A stretch of 43,079 nucleotides of DNA from an uncultured Caulobacterales bacterium (GCA_903858185.1 CAIOHT010000025.1:1-43079), one strand, 5' to 3'; positions 33,564 to 42,621 are shown, counted from the stretch's first letter. Notes: generated from the sequence alone by a model not told the origin. Numbers and translations: made by a program.

Positions 33564-34185
33564 TCAGCGCCCGCGCCCAAGGCGGGACCGGGCCTGCGGC
33601 CCGCACGGCTGCGTCGAGGTCATCGGCAGGCGGTCGGGTAGCTCACTACGGTACGGCTTCCAGAACTCATCCCAGGCCGCCCGCTCGGGCGAGTTCGCGG
33701 CTGGGTCAACGACTTTGGTGATCTGGTTGGTGTACTCAAGGACCACCCACTGGCGACCCGCGCTCTCGATGTCGCTAATGCGAGCCGCAGCGACGCCGAA
33801 GCACTTCAGTGCCGCCAGGAGCCGAGCCTTGTTGGCGTCAAGTGCGGCGGCCTTCGCGCCCCCGAGGTAGCGCGGCGCAGGCATGTGCTGGATCAACACC
33901 TCACCAATCGTCTCCGCCTGCCTGACGAGTTCCTTCGTGGCCTCCTCGGCGCGCCGCACGAGTTCGACTCCCCCCCGGTCCGCCCTTGATAGTCTGGAAT
34001 TGATCGATCTGCCCCAGCACCGCCGCACCCAGGGCTGCGGCGAGGCAGATGGCGAGGGCCTGCCAGGAGGCTGTCTTTTCCGACACCAGCATCCACACGA
34101 GCAGCCCAGCGAAGGTCAACGCCGTGAGGTTGAAGCCCAGCCGTGTCAGTTGAGCCGCGATGATCTTGAAACCCATCTTGGGCAT
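33564..34185 (-). pseudogene. Two-helix membrane protein gene, frameshifted at a G7 run
   Basis: ATG 34185 starts MPKMGFKIIAAQLTRLG and two hydrophobic segments (LTALTFAGLLVWMLV; LAICLAAALGAAVLGQI). At seven G residues (plus-strand C run 33970-33976) the frame turns into SRTRAARRGGHEG. With six G it would continue GGVELVRRAEEATKELVRQA, then KARLLAALKCFGVAAARISD and ERAAWDEFWKPYRSELP to the stop at 33564. The joined product would be about 206 residues. Its layout resembles that of the neighbouring frameshifted gene: two helices, then a soluble helical region. Unknown family. Confidence 0.65.
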
Positions 34186-34589
34186 GTGTTCGTTCCCCCA
34201 AGCCGGGAGCCTAACAGGCCATTGTCAAGGCGCGAAACCTCGCGCCGGAGCGTCGCTCCGGCCTCGCTCTTATGGACGTCGGCCTGTAGCCGCCTACCGC
34301 GCCGCGTAGCGAGCGATACGCACCTGCGTTTTAGACGTCGGGCCGGCAGGCTACGAGTGCCCTCAGGAGTCAGACCGGCTGCCCTAGTGGGGCCTTCCCA
34401 ACGTCGCCGATGGGTCAGGTCCGGTCGTAGATCGGCGTCCAACTCATGCCGGTGTACCGCCGCCAATCCGGCCGGTAGCGGACGTTCCCGAGGACTGCAA
34501 CGAGCCCAATCCGGCCATTGCAGTCGCGGGCGGTTTGCAAGGCGCCCCCGCGCAATCCGATTCAGGAACCTATATTGGGTTTGGAAGGT
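34186..34589. other. Gene-free stretch between accessory region and catabolic cluster
   Basis: About 400 bases without convincing coding sequence. It contains the palindrome CCGGAGCGTCGCTCCGG (34245-34261), a direct repeat CCAATCCGGCC (34463-34473 and 34506-34516) and GACTGCAA/TTGCAGTC arms (34493-34500, 34518-34525). It may hold the right edge of the accessory region, but nothing proves it. Confidence 0.5.
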
Positions 34590-35567
34590 CTAGCTTAGCC
34601 GCGCCGCATTGACCAAACTCTCGGCTTCGCACGCCGTGACATATTCCAGCCGAAGGCGACGGACGAGCTCGGCGACTGAGGGGATGTCGTCAATGAGGTC
34701 GATCCCCTGGCCCGCGCTCCAGATGGTCTTCCAAGGCGTGGCGCCTTGCGGCAGGTGATCATGCCGCATCTTGCCCAGGGGCTCGGGAAGGGCTGCGGGG
34801 TCCAGCCCCACATAAGCCATCGAGCCCTTCAACCAGTTGGCCGCGACGCCGGAAATCTTGTCCGTGAACATGAGGTCCGAAGAGCCTTGCTGCACCAGCA
34901 GGTCCTTATAGGCCGACGAAGCGCCGGACTCCTGCGTGGCAATAAACCGGGTGCCCATATAGGCGAGATCGGCGCCCAGCACCTCGGCGGCCCGTACCGC
35001 GGCGCCGGTGCTGACGGCTCCGGCCATGATGATCAGCCCATCGAACATCGATCGAATCTGCGGGATAAGAGCCAGATGGCTCAAGGTCCCCGAGTGGCCC
35101 CCGCCGCCGGACCCGATGCAGGTCAGGCCGTCGGCCCCGGCCCGGATCGCCTTCTCGGCGAAGCGCAGGCTGGTGACGTCATGGAACACCACGCCGCCGA
35201 AGTCGTGCACGCGCGCCACGAGCTCCGTGGGGTCGCCGGCCGCGCTGATGATGGTCGTCACCCCATGTCGACGGCATAGCTCTAGGTGTTGGGCCAACTC
35301 GTCGGGCGGCATGCGAGTGGCGAGATTGACCGCCAAGGGGCCAAGCCTCTGACCCGGCGTCTCGGCCTTGGTCTTCGCGAGACCTTCGGAGATGATCGTG
35401 AGCCAAGCGTCGAACTGCTCGAACGTGCGGACGTTCTGCCGCGGTAAAGCGCCCATCACGCCCGCTCGACAGGCCTCAAGCACGAGTTCAGGCGTGCTTA
35501 CCAAGAACATCGGGGCGCAGATCACCGGCAGGATCAGCTGTCCGCGCACATCGGTTCGAAGGGACAT
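34590..35567 (-). CDS. Nitronate monooxygenase-like FMN protein
   Basis: A 325-residue TIM-barrel flavoprotein. ATG 35567 gives MSLRTDVRGQLILPVICAPM, the usual start for this family. Further landmarks are GVMGALPRQN, HDVTSLRFAEKAIRAGADGL, SGGGGHSGTLSHLALIPQI (with the likely catalytic His) and ADLAYMGTRFIATQES (phosphate-binding). Members oxidise nitronates with FMN and O2, but many catabolic-cluster relatives have other or unknown substrates, including enoyl reductase-type roles. It is in the same orientation as the epoxide hydrolase, separated by 232 bases that hold no gene. Confidence 0.85.
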   Translation of the reverse strand: MSLRTDVRGQLILPVICAPMFLVSTPELVLEACRAGVMGALPRQNVRTFEQFDAWLTIISEGLAKTKAETPGQRLGPLAVNLATRMPPDELAQHLELCRRHGVTTIISAAGDPTELVARVHDFGGVVFHDVTSLRFAEKAIRAGADGLTCIGSGGGGHSGTLSHLALIPQIRSMFDGLIIMAGAVSTGAAVRAAEVLGADLAYMGTRFIATQESGASSAYKDLLVQQGSSDLMFTDKISGVAANWLKGSMAYVGLDPAALPEPLGKMRHDHLPQGATPWKTIWSAGQGIDLIDDIPSVAELVRRLRLEYVTACEAESLVNAARLS

Positions 35568-35799
35568 AGATGTCAGAGTCCTTGTCTGCAGGCGGCGGCG
35601 ACGTAGTGCGCGAGCTGCGAGCGATTGAGATGATCGATGGCCGAAGGTCCGCCGCCAAGGGCGGGGGTTGCCTGGCGATTCTGCGCGCGTGCGGCACCGC
35701 TGGCGAGACGACAAGGGGGCTCTGCGCGCCTTTGAGCCGGCACCTCCCGGCTAAGGGAAAGCGGTCGGCCACCTCGTCGCTGTAGTTTCCAAGGGCCTG

Positions 35800-37020
35800 T
35801 CACAACCACATCGCGCTCCGGCCCAAACAGTTCGTCGTGAGCCTTAGCGGCCTGAAGAAGGCGCGGAGCTCCTCAACCAAGAGATCCGGCGTCTCAAGAG
35901 CGGGGAAATGTCCTCCCCGCGGACTCTCGAACCATCGTTGAATGTCGAAGACCTTGGCGGCCGCGCTTCGGCGCGTGGGCGGAGGCCGCAGGGTCATGTC
36001 GCGCGCGCCATGGCCCCGGTCAGCGCTTGACCGCTCCAGGAAGAAGCCGCTTGGGACTTTCACCCTCTGCCCCGCCGCAAGCTCCACCGGGTTCCACCGG
36101 CTCTCGTAGTAGAGCCGGTTGGCGCTGTTTATGCAGTTCGTGAACCAGTAGAGGCTGAGCGTGTCCAAGAGGCGCTGGCGCGGGATCGCCGCATCTGGAT
36201 CGCCGTCATGGTCGGACCAGGCGCGCCACTTCTCTGCGATCCACGCCGCCAGGCCGGCGGGGCTGTCGGCCAATCCATAGGCCAGGGTCTGGGGCTTGGT
36301 GCTCTGGATGGAGACATATCCCCATTCACGCTGGGACCAGACACGTCGCGCGGCGCGCTGTTCAGCGTCCTCGCACTCCCCTTCCGGTCCGCCTCGACGT
36401 CCGTGGGCGCTGAGACTGACCATCCCCATGTGGGCGCCGATCAGCTGGTCGGGCGCGTCCAGAGCCATCAGGGCGGTCACATATGATCCCCAATCACAGC
36501 CGTGGGCCCCGAAGCGAGGATACCCGAGGGCCGGCATAAGCTCGGTGAACGCCGCGGCGATCCGTCGGGGAGTCAGATTGGGCACATGACCCTTATGGGA
36601 GAACCCGTAACCCGGCAGCGAAGGTACGACGACGCTGAAGGCGTCGGCGGGATCGCCGCCATGCGAGGCCGGATCCGTCAATGGGCCGATGATGTCGGTC
36701 CATTCGATGAGGCTGCTCGGCCAGCCGTGGCTCAGCATCAGGGGCATGGGGTCGGGCCCCTCGCCTTTCAGATGGACAAAATGGACAGCCAGCTCGCCGA
36801 TCTCGGCGATGAACTGAGGCAGGGTGTTGAGCCTCGATTCAGCTGCGCGCCAATCGTGCTCGCGCCAACTCCTCAGCAGCCCGTCCACATAGCCAGGCTC
36901 GGCCCCATAGGCCCAGCCGGCGCCCGGTACGCCGCCCGGCGGGCGCACGGCCTCAAGCCGTCGATGCAGATCCTCCAGGTCGCTGTCGGCGACCTGGATC
37001 GCGAAGGGCCTGATGTCCAT
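35800..37020 (-). CDS. Epoxide hydrolase (EHN-type alpha/beta hydrolase)
   Basis: A 406-residue enzyme. MDIRPFAIQVADSDLEDLHRR and FIAEIGELAVHFVHLKGEG belong to the N-terminal EHN domain of microsomal-type epoxide hydrolases. The alpha/beta fold carries LSHGWPSSLIEW (oxyanion hole), FGAHGCDWGSYVTALMA with nucleophile Asp176, and ESPRGGHFPALETPDLL with the catalytic His near the C-terminus. The lid Tyr residues are probably in SLYWFTNCINSANRLYYESRW. It hydrolyses an epoxide to a diol. It is divergent from the enoyl-CoA hydratase gene, with palindromic boxes between them. Confidence 0.92.
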   Translation of the reverse strand: MDIRPFAIQVADSDLEDLHRRLEAVRPPGGVPGAGWAYGAEPGYVDGLLRSWREHDWRAAESRLNTLPQFIAEIGELAVHFVHLKGEGPDPMPLMLSHGWPSSLIEWTDIIGPLTDPASHGGDPADAFSVVVPSLPGYGFSHKGHVPNLTPRRIAAAFTELMPALGYPRFGAHGCDWGSYVTALMALDAPDQLIGAHMGMVSLSAHGRRGGPEGECEDAEQRAARRVWSQREWGYVSIQSTKPQTLAYGLADSPAGLAAWIAEKWRAWSDHDGDPDAAIPRQRLLDTLSLYWFTNCINSANRLYYESRWNPVELAAGQRVKVPSGFFLERSSADRGHGARDMTLRPPPTRRSAAAKVFDIQRWFESPRGGHFPALETPDLLVEELRAFFRPLRLTTNCLGRSAMWL

Positions 37021-37048
37021 GCGGCGCTCTCCCGTGACTTCTAGAACG

Positions 37049-37114
37049 CTAACTTAGTTAGATAGGATAGCGCAAGACGGGGTTGCGGCTGCTAGGGCTT
37101 AAAGATAACTTATC
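37049..37114. promoter_or_regulatory. Candidate operators in the divergent promoter region
   Basis: CTAACTTAGTTAG (37049-37061; CTAAC/GTTAG arms, 3-nt spacer) and GATAACTTATC (37104-37114; perfect 5-bp arms, 1-nt spacer) sit between the epoxide hydrolase and enoyl-CoA hydratase genes. The stretch is conspicuously AT-rich for this genome. Both contain TAACTT, also present before the acyl-CoA synthetase gene. Confidence 0.5.
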
Positions 37115-37148
37115 TACCTAACTCGAAAGGCGGGCTCGCTTGGAAACC

Positions 37149-37937
37149 ATGGAATACGAAGGCGTCGCTTTGACCTTCGAAGCGCAACTGGCGACGATCA
37201 CGCTAAACGACCCCGAACGCCTGAACGCCCTGACACCGCCGATGGTGCGCAGCATCGATCGGGCTCTCTGGGAGGTCCGCAAACCTCGTCGGAAGGTCCG
37301 CGCCCTGTTGATCACCGGCGCCGGCCGGGGATTCTGCGCCGGCGCGAACCTGTTCGCCGCCAAGAGCGACGGCGCCGCGGTTGACACCTCCTCCGTGGTC
37401 GAGAGCGTCTATCACCCAATGATCCGCCGCCTGCGCGACGTCGAGGTTCCGGTCATCGCCGCGGTGAACGGTCCTGCCGTCGGCGTCGGCTTCGCCATTT
37501 CTCTGATGGCCGACTATCTGTTGGCGGCGGAGGAGGCCTACTTCTTGGCGCCCTTCCGCAATCTCGCCTCAGGCCCCGATTGCGGACTGACCTGGCTGCT
37601 TCCCCGCGCCATCGGGCCCGCGCGCGCGCGCGAGGTCTTGATGCTTGGCGCGCGGCTGCCGGCGGCGAAGGCTCAGGCTTGGGGCATGGTCAACGAAGTC
37701 GCGCCGGCCTCCGACCTCCCTGCCCTCGCGCACGAGCGCGCCATGGCCCTGGCGGCTGGCCCAACCGTCTCGCTCAGCGTCATGCGCAGGCTCTTCCAGA
37801 CCAGCGCATCGTCTACGCTGGACGCCCATCTGGAGGATGAAGCCCGGGGCGTTTCGCGAACCGTTTGGACGCGCGACAATGCGACAGCGCTTCGGGCCTT
37901 CGGCTCGAAGACCCCTGTCGATTTCGTGGGCGAGTAA
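37149..37937 (+). CDS. Enoyl-CoA hydratase/isomerase family protein
   Basis: A 262-residue crotonase-fold protein. ATG 37149 is preferred; an in-frame TTG lies nine bases upstream. LATITLNDPERLNALTPPM, LLITGAGRGFCAGANL (oxyanion hole) and PVIAAVNGPAVGVGFAISLMADYLLAAEEAYFLAPFRNLASGPDCG are typical. The Glu usually found at the first catalytic position of hydratases (in the GVGFA.. region) is not obvious, and Asp in SGPDCG could be the acid/base as in isomerase-type members. Hydration, isomerisation or ring cleavage are all possible. It leads an operon of regulator and two dehydrogenases. Confidence 0.88.
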   Translation: MEYEGVALTFEAQLATITLNDPERLNALTPPMVRSIDRALWEVRKPRRKVRALLITGAGRGFCAGANLFAAKSDGAAVDTSSVVESVYHPMIRRLRDVEVPVIAAVNGPAVGVGFAISLMADYLLAAEEAYFLAPFRNLASGPDCGLTWLLPRAIGPARAREVLMLGARLPAAKAQAWGMVNEVAPASDLPALAHERAMALAAGPTVSLSVMRRLFQTSASSTLDAHLEDEARGVSRTVWTRDNATALRAFGSKTPVDFVGE

Positions 37938-37957
37938 GATCGCCGAGGAGTTCTCTC

Positions 37958-38722
37958 ATGAGCGATCCGAACGTCGCCCCGATCCGTGTCCCGAAGACCG
38001 CCGAGATCGTGGCGAGCCGCATCCGTAAGGCCATTGTCCAAGGGCGACTGAAGAACGGCGACAGCCTGCCCTCGGAAGCCCAGATGCTGGCCACCTATGA
38101 GGTCTCGCGACCAACCTTGCGCGAGGCTCTGCGGATCCTGGAATCGCAGAACCTCGTGAGCACGTCGCGGGGCAGCCGCTCGGGCGCTCGGGTTGTCGAG
38201 CCGACCCATAAGCTCGTGGCTGAGGCCACCGCCCTGGCGCTTCAGGTGCGCGGCGCGACAATAGGCGATCTCTACGAAGCCCGGCTCTTGATCGAGCCTC
38301 CCGCCGCGGGGCTGGCGGCGGGCAAGCGGGCCAAGCAGGCAAGCGCGGTGCTGAGCGCCCATGTGGCCTACGAGCTTTCAGTCGCGAATGATGTCGCCGA
38401 GAGCACGCGCGCGGCCGCGATGTTCCACAGTCTGCTTCTCGAGCAATGCGGCAACCTCACCCTGTCGGTCCTGGGCCAGGCGCTGCAGGGTATGGTCGAG
38501 CGGCACATGGTGATGGTCAACCAGACCCGCCCGCCGATGGAGCCCGAGCGCAGGCTGAAGGAGGTGAACGCCGGTTTTCGGTCGCACGAAAAACTCGTCG
38601 CGATGATCGCGGCCGGCGACGTGGCCGGCGCCGAGGCCCACTGGCGCCGGCATATGGAAGCTGCAGGGGAGCACTGGCTCGACAAGGTCGCCAGGACGTC
38701 TCTCGTTGATCTGGTCGAATAG
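37958..38722 (+). CDS. GntR-family regulator, FCD subfamily
   Basis: A 254-residue regulator. ATG 37958 has GAGGAG seven bases upstream. The winged helix is ASRIRKAIVQGRLKNGDSLP and LATYEVSRPTLREALRILESQNLV (residues 20-67). The C-terminal FCD ligand domain follows (YEARLLIEPPAAGLAAGKR, MFHSLLLEQCGN, SHEKLVAMIAAGDVAGAEAHW), where Asp/His residues usually bind metal next to an acid or acyl-CoA ligand. Being embedded in the cluster, it most likely controls it through the TAACTT boxes; this is inference. Confidence 0.9.
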   Translation: MSDPNVAPIRVPKTAEIVASRIRKAIVQGRLKNGDSLPSEAQMLATYEVSRPTLREALRILESQNLVSTSRGSRSGARVVEPTHKLVAEATALALQVRGATIGDLYEARLLIEPPAAGLAAGKRAKQASAVLSAHVAYELSVANDVAESTRAAAMFHSLLLEQCGNLTLSVLGQALQGMVERHMVMVNQTRPPMEPERRLKEVNAGFRSHEKLVAMIAAGDVAGAEAHWRRHMEAAGEHWLDKVARTSLVDLVE

Positions 38723-38730
38723 GACACCCA

Positions 38731-39909
38731 ATGGAATTGGAATACGGCCCCGAGTACGAGCTCTTCCGCAGCGAAGTGCGTCAGTTCCTCGTGGAAAACT
38801 GGACCAAGCCCGTGGCGGACGGCGCCATCGTGGAGGCGGCGAGTTTCCGTCGCCAAGCGACCGCCAAGGGCTACCTCTATCGTGGGGTTCCTCAGCGCTA
38901 CGGGGGGTCGGAGCAGCCTGCAGATCCGCTAAAGGCCAGGGTCATCCGGGAGGAGTTCACCAGGGCTCGCGCGCCCAGGGAGATCGAGGGACCCGGCGTG
39001 TCGATGCTTGTTCCGACCCTCCTGGCGGTGGGTGAGGATTGGCAGAAGGACCGCTTCGTCGCCAAGACCCTCGCGGGCGAATATGCCTGGTGCCAAGGCT
39101 ATAGCGAGCCCCACGCGGGATCCGACTTGGCCGCCCTGCGCACGCGCGGCGAGATTGTCGATGGGACATGGCGGATCAGCGGCCAAAAGGTCTGGACGAC
39201 TCTGGCGCACAGGGCCCAGTTCATGTTCGCCTTGGTCAGGACCGAGCCGGACGCGCCCAAGCACCTGGGTATCAGCTATCTCTTGATCGACATGAACCAG
39301 CCCGGCGTGACGGTTCGGCCGCTGCGCCAGATGAGCGGCGGGCGGGAGTTCAATGAGGTTTTCCTCGACGACGCGCGCACGCCGGCCGACTGGATCGTGG
39401 GCGCGCGCGGCGCGGGCTGGCAGGTCTCGCGCACCACCCTACGGCACGAGCGCGATCTCGTCGGCGGCGCGGGCGCCACCGAGGACGCCTTTCGCAAACT
39501 CGTCGAGCTCGCCCGAGACGCCCGCTGCGATGGTCGCCCGGCCTTGGAAAGCGAAGATGTCCGGCAAGCTCTCGCGCGCATCGAGGGTTATGTGCTGGCC
39601 CAGCGCTTTACCTCATATCGCCAGATGTCCCTGGAGCTGGCGGGCCAAGACGCCGGACTTTCCGGGCTTCTTAATAAGCTCAACGGCACGGAAATCGGCC
39701 ATAGCATGGCCAATCTCGCCCAGGAGCTCATCGGTTCATACGGTCTCCTGACCCCTGCGCCGAAAGGCGAGCGGGGTCCGGAAAAGTGGATCGGCCAGAT
39801 CATGGGGTCCCTAGGCGTCGCGATCGCCGGCGGCGCCTCCAACATCCAGCGCAACATCATCGCCGAGCGTGGCCTCGGGCTGCCGCGCGAAGGGGGCGCT
39901 CAGTCATGA
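38731..39909 (+). CDS. Acyl-CoA dehydrogenase, large partner
   Basis: A 392-residue FAD enzyme introducing an alpha,beta double bond in an acyl-CoA. GVPQRYGGSEQPADPLKARVI, then WCQGYSEPHAGSDLAALRTRG and WRISGQKVWTTLAHRAQFMF are the FAD-binding and core-strand signatures. It ends with a helical domain (LSGLLNKLNGTEIGHSMANLA). It starts eight bases after the regulator and overlaps the second dehydrogenase by four bases (ATGA). Such adjacent unequal pairs often form mixed tetramers acting on bulky substrates, as in mycobacterial cholesterol side-chain enzymes. Confidence 0.92.
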   Translation: MELEYGPEYELFRSEVRQFLVENWTKPVADGAIVEAASFRRQATAKGYLYRGVPQRYGGSEQPADPLKARVIREEFTRARAPREIEGPGVSMLVPTLLAVGEDWQKDRFVAKTLAGEYAWCQGYSEPHAGSDLAALRTRGEIVDGTWRISGQKVWTTLAHRAQFMFALVRTEPDAPKHLGISYLLIDMNQPGVTVRPLRQMSGGREFNEVFLDDARTPADWIVGARGAGWQVSRTTLRHERDLVGGAGATEDAFRKLVELARDARCDGRPALESEDVRQALARIEGYVLAQRFTSYRQMSLELAGQDAGLSGLLNKLNGTEIGHSMANLAQELIGSYGLLTPAPKGERGPEKWIGQIMGSLGVAIAGGASNIQRNIIAERGLGLPREGGAQS

Positions 39910-40976
39910 AGTTCCTGCTTTCCGACGATCAGATCCAACTGCAGGACGCCGTGGCGCGCTTCGCCGCCGACACCTGCGCCGCAGGCGCGCGGCGATCCGC
40001 CTTTGAGGGCGAGACGGGATTCGATGCGGCTTTTTGGGATGGATTGATGGCGCTCGGAGCTGGAGCGGTCTCCTTGCCCTTGGAGCATGGGGGGCTTGGC
40101 CTCGAACTTCTCGACCTCGCCCTCATCGTCGAGGCGATTGGATATGAGGCGGGGCCTGGACCGTTTCTCGGCCACGTTCTCGCCGGTCATGCCCTATCGC
40201 GGTGGGGATCTCCAACCCAGCAGGCCGAGTGGATTCCGAAACTCGCAAGCGGCGCGACGATCGCTACGGTTGCCTTGGTCGAGGCAGGGTCGGAAACGTC
40301 TCACTACCGTTGGATCACCGACCTCGACCCGGCGAGCCTCAATGGCCAGAAGGCTCAATCCCCGAACGCCGAACTCGCCGAACTTCTCATCGTTGGCTTG
40401 AGAGACGGAGGCCTCGCCCTTGTCGCGAAAGGCGCCGAGGTGGGGGTAGAGACGTGCGACGACATCGATCGGACGCGACGCCTGTCGAACGTGACGTTCA
40501 AGAACGCCGCAGCTGAGCTTCTGCCCGGCGGCCGCGTTGACGACCTGCTCGACGCGGCCCGAGTGCTGGTCGCGGCCGACGCTTTCGGCGGGGCTCGGCG
40601 CTGTCTCGACATGTCGACGGCCTACGCCAAGGAACGCGAACAGTTTGGGCGTGCGATCGGGTCCTTCCAGGCGGTGAAGCACCAGCTTGCCAATCTCGCG
40701 GTCAGCGTGGAGCCGGCCCGGGGCCTCTATTGGTACGCCGCCCACGCCTATGATCGCGGGCTCGAGGATCGCGCGAAGATGGCGTCATTGGCCAAGGCGC
40801 ACTTGGCCGACGTCTTCATGCAGGCGGCCCGCGTGATGATCGAGGTCCACGGCGGCCTAGGCTACACCTGGGAGCACGACGCTCACATCTGGTTCCGGCG
40901 CGCCATGTTCGACTTCGCCTGGTTGGGCACGCCGCAGGTCCATCGCGCGCGATCAGCGCAACTGTCCGGCTGGTAG
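39906..40976 (+). CDS. Acyl-CoA dehydrogenase, small partner
   Basis: A 356-residue subunit starting MKFLLSDDQIQLQDAVARFA. PLEHGGLGLELLDLALIVEAIG, REQFGRAIGSFQAVKHQLAN (FAD contact) and MIEVHGGLGYTWEHDAHIWF are clear. The last motif is typical of the partner subunits in heteromeric steroid-type dehydrogenases. The central domain is shorter and more divergent than in its neighbour, which fits a subunit with a mainly structural or half-site role. The overlap with the upstream gene supports stoichiometric production. Confidence 0.9.
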   Translation: MKFLLSDDQIQLQDAVARFAADTCAAGARRSAFEGETGFDAAFWDGLMALGAGAVSLPLEHGGLGLELLDLALIVEAIGYEAGPGPFLGHVLAGHALSRWGSPTQQAEWIPKLASGATIATVALVEAGSETSHYRWITDLDPASLNGQKAQSPNAELAELLIVGLRDGGLALVAKGAEVGVETCDDIDRTRRLSNVTFKNAAAELLPGGRVDDLLDAARVLVAADAFGGARRCLDMSTAYAKEREQFGRAIGSFQAVKHQLANLAVSVEPARGLYWYAAHAYDRGLEDRAKMASLAKAHLADVFMQAARVMIEVHGGLGYTWEHDAHIWFRRAMFDFAWLGTPQVHRARSAQLSGW

Positions 40977-41057
40977 CAAGGCTGCTGCACTCGCCTTCTA
41001 AGGCAGCTCGTCGTCCGCGCCAACGTGGTGACGTTGTTTTCCGGGTCGGCGAGCGGC

Positions 41058-41089
41058 GAGCCGGGCGGACGACATCGTCCGCCCGGCTC
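41058..41089. terminator. Strong bidirectional terminator hairpin
   Basis: A perfect 15-bp inverted repeat with only two unpaired central bases (left arm 41058-41072 starts GAGCCGGGCGG, right arm 41075-41089). It lies between the convergent dehydrogenase operon and the acyl-CoA synthetase gene, the usual place for a shared terminator. Confidence 0.75.
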
Positions 41090-41106
41090 TTCCGGAAGTG
41101 GAACGA

Positions 41107-42621
41107 TTAAGGCGCGACGCGCTCAGAGGCGAGGTGTTCGGCCAGTTCGGGTTGGCTGACCTTCAAGGACGGCGTGCGCGGAAAGTCAGGCAGGAGCTTG
41201 ATGACAACGGGCAGCTGGTAAGGCAGCAACAACCGCTTCAGGAAAGACAGAAGTTCAGTGGTCTCAGGCGTCGCATGGCCAGACCTGAGGAGATAGCCCG
41301 CGGCCGGAACCTGACCGAGACGCTCGTCGGGAAGGCCCACGACGGCAGCCTCCCGCACCGCCGGATGCTGCTCCAGGGCGCGGACGATATCGTCCGGAAA
41401 CACCTTGAAGCCGCCCCGGATGATGGCGTTGTCTGCGCGGCCCTTGATCCAAAGGAAGTTGTCGGCGTCGAGCACAGCCAAGTCGGTGGTCCGGGTCCAG
41501 CCCGAGCCGTCACCCAAATGTTCAGCCTTGAGTTCCAGAAGGCCTTGCTCGCCGTAGGCGAGCGGCTCTCCGGCGACGGCGTCGACGATCCGGGCCGAGA
41601 CCCCGGGTTCGATCCGACCGACCGAGCCGCGTTTCGTCGTGGCGTAGGTCTTGAAATCATCCAAGGTCCAACCGGCCACACCGCCCGCAAACTCCGTTGC
41701 ACCATAATTCTGCAGCACCGGAACCTTGTAGGTGGCGAGGAACTCGTCGGCGAGGTCGGGATCCAGGGGCGCGGTGCCGGTGCGGATCGCGACCAAGCTG
41801 CCCAGGGCCGCGGGATCGACCTTGGCGTCGAGGATCATGCGCAGGGCCGACGGTGGCGCGCTCGCGACCTTGGGCTTATGGCGGGTGATGGCGTCGACGA
41901 AGCGCTCCACGCTAAAGCGCTCCAGAAGGCAGGCTTGGCGCGCGGCCACCAGGCAGTTGAACAGAGCAAACACGCCGGCGATGTGAGCGAAAGGCGCGTT
42001 GATGATCTGGACACCGCGACGCAGGCTCAGAGGCCCAGCCCGGCGGTCATAGATGGATGCGCCGAGGACAGCGCGTTCGAGGGTCTTGGTCTTCAGTGGA
42101 ATGCGCTTCGGCACCCCGGTCGTGCCGCTGGTCAGCATTTCCACCGATATGCCCTCGGCAAGACGGCACCCCTGCTGGGCCCCTTCCCCTAACCCTTCGA
42201 TGGCGCGGATCTCCGCCAGGCCGCCGTGGCGGATCAATTCGAAGCCGAAGGAGCCCGTCTTCCGAGCCGCCTTCAGGAAGCCCGGGCGCCGCCAATCCTC
42301 AGCGCACGCGATCAGCACCGGTGCGCCGACCGCGGCGACTTCCTTGGCCAGGCGTTCGTCGGGGAGCAGAGGGTTCAGGGTCACCATGCAGCGGTCGGTG
42401 ATCACCACACCGGTGAGCACGGCTGCGATCTCCGGCACGTTGCGCAGCACCACGGCCACACGCGCGCCCGCGCCGAGGTCAATTTCTAGGAGGGCCTCAT
42501 CGAGTTTCGTTATCAGGCCCTCGAGCTGGCCCCAGGTGCACCAGCGCCCTTCGAACTCCATGGCCGGAGCGGCCGGGTCAATCGCCAGCACCGACCGGAT
42601 CAAGGTCCCGAGTTCAGACAT
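41107..42621 (-). CDS. Acyl-CoA synthetase (AMP-binding)
   Basis: A 504-residue adenylate-forming ligase that activates a carboxylic acid to its CoA thioester. ATG 42621 was chosen because GGGAG lies six bases upstream. Motifs in order: the P-loop MLTSGTTGVPKRIPLKT, INAPFAHIAGVF, VLQNYGATEFAGGVAGW, WTRTTDLAVLDADNFLWIKG and ADNAIIRGGFKVFPDDI (hinge). The final catalytic Lys is in TPSLKVSQPEL. The substrate is not predictable by eye; context suggests an organic acid entering the neighbouring beta-oxidation steps. Confidence 0.93.
   Translation of the reverse strand: MSELGTLIRSVLAIDPAAPAMEFEGRWCTWGQLEGLITKLDEALLEIDLGAGARVAVVLRNVPEIAAVLTGVVITDRCMVTLNPLLPDERLAKEVAAVGAPVLIACAEDWRRPGFLKAARKTGSFGFELIRHGGLAEIRAIEGLGEGAQQGCRLAEGISVEMLTSGTTGVPKRIPLKTKTLERAVLGASIYDRRAGPLSLRRGVQIINAPFAHIAGVFALFNCLVAARQACLLERFSVERFVDAITRHKPKVASAPPSALRMILDAKVDPAALGSLVAIRTGTAPLDPDLADEFLATYKVPVLQNYGATEFAGGVAGWTLDDFKTYATTKRGSVGRIEPGVSARIVDAVAGEPLAYGEQGLLELKAEHLGDGSGWTRTTDLAVLDADNFLWIKGRADNAIIRGGFKVFPDDIVRALEQHPAVREAAVVGLPDERLGQVPAAGYLLRSGHATPETTELLSFLKRLLLPYQLPVVIKLLPDFPRTPSLKVSQPELAEHLASERVAP

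Noticed and set aside
34146..34466. Minus-strand frame in the gap before the nitronate monooxygenase gene
   Set aside because: Arginine-rich composition with no motif; looks like a chance frame in GC-rich DNA.
25959..34589. tRNA-Ser attachment site duplication marking the far end of an island
   Set aside because: I looked for a second copy of the tRNA 3' end (TTCGAATCCCACTCTCACC) and found none in the window; large serine recombinases also often use other sites.
35570..35785. Gene in the gap between the nitronate monooxygenase and epoxide hydrolase genes
   Set aside because: Both strands are open but no peptide shows family features or a good start site.
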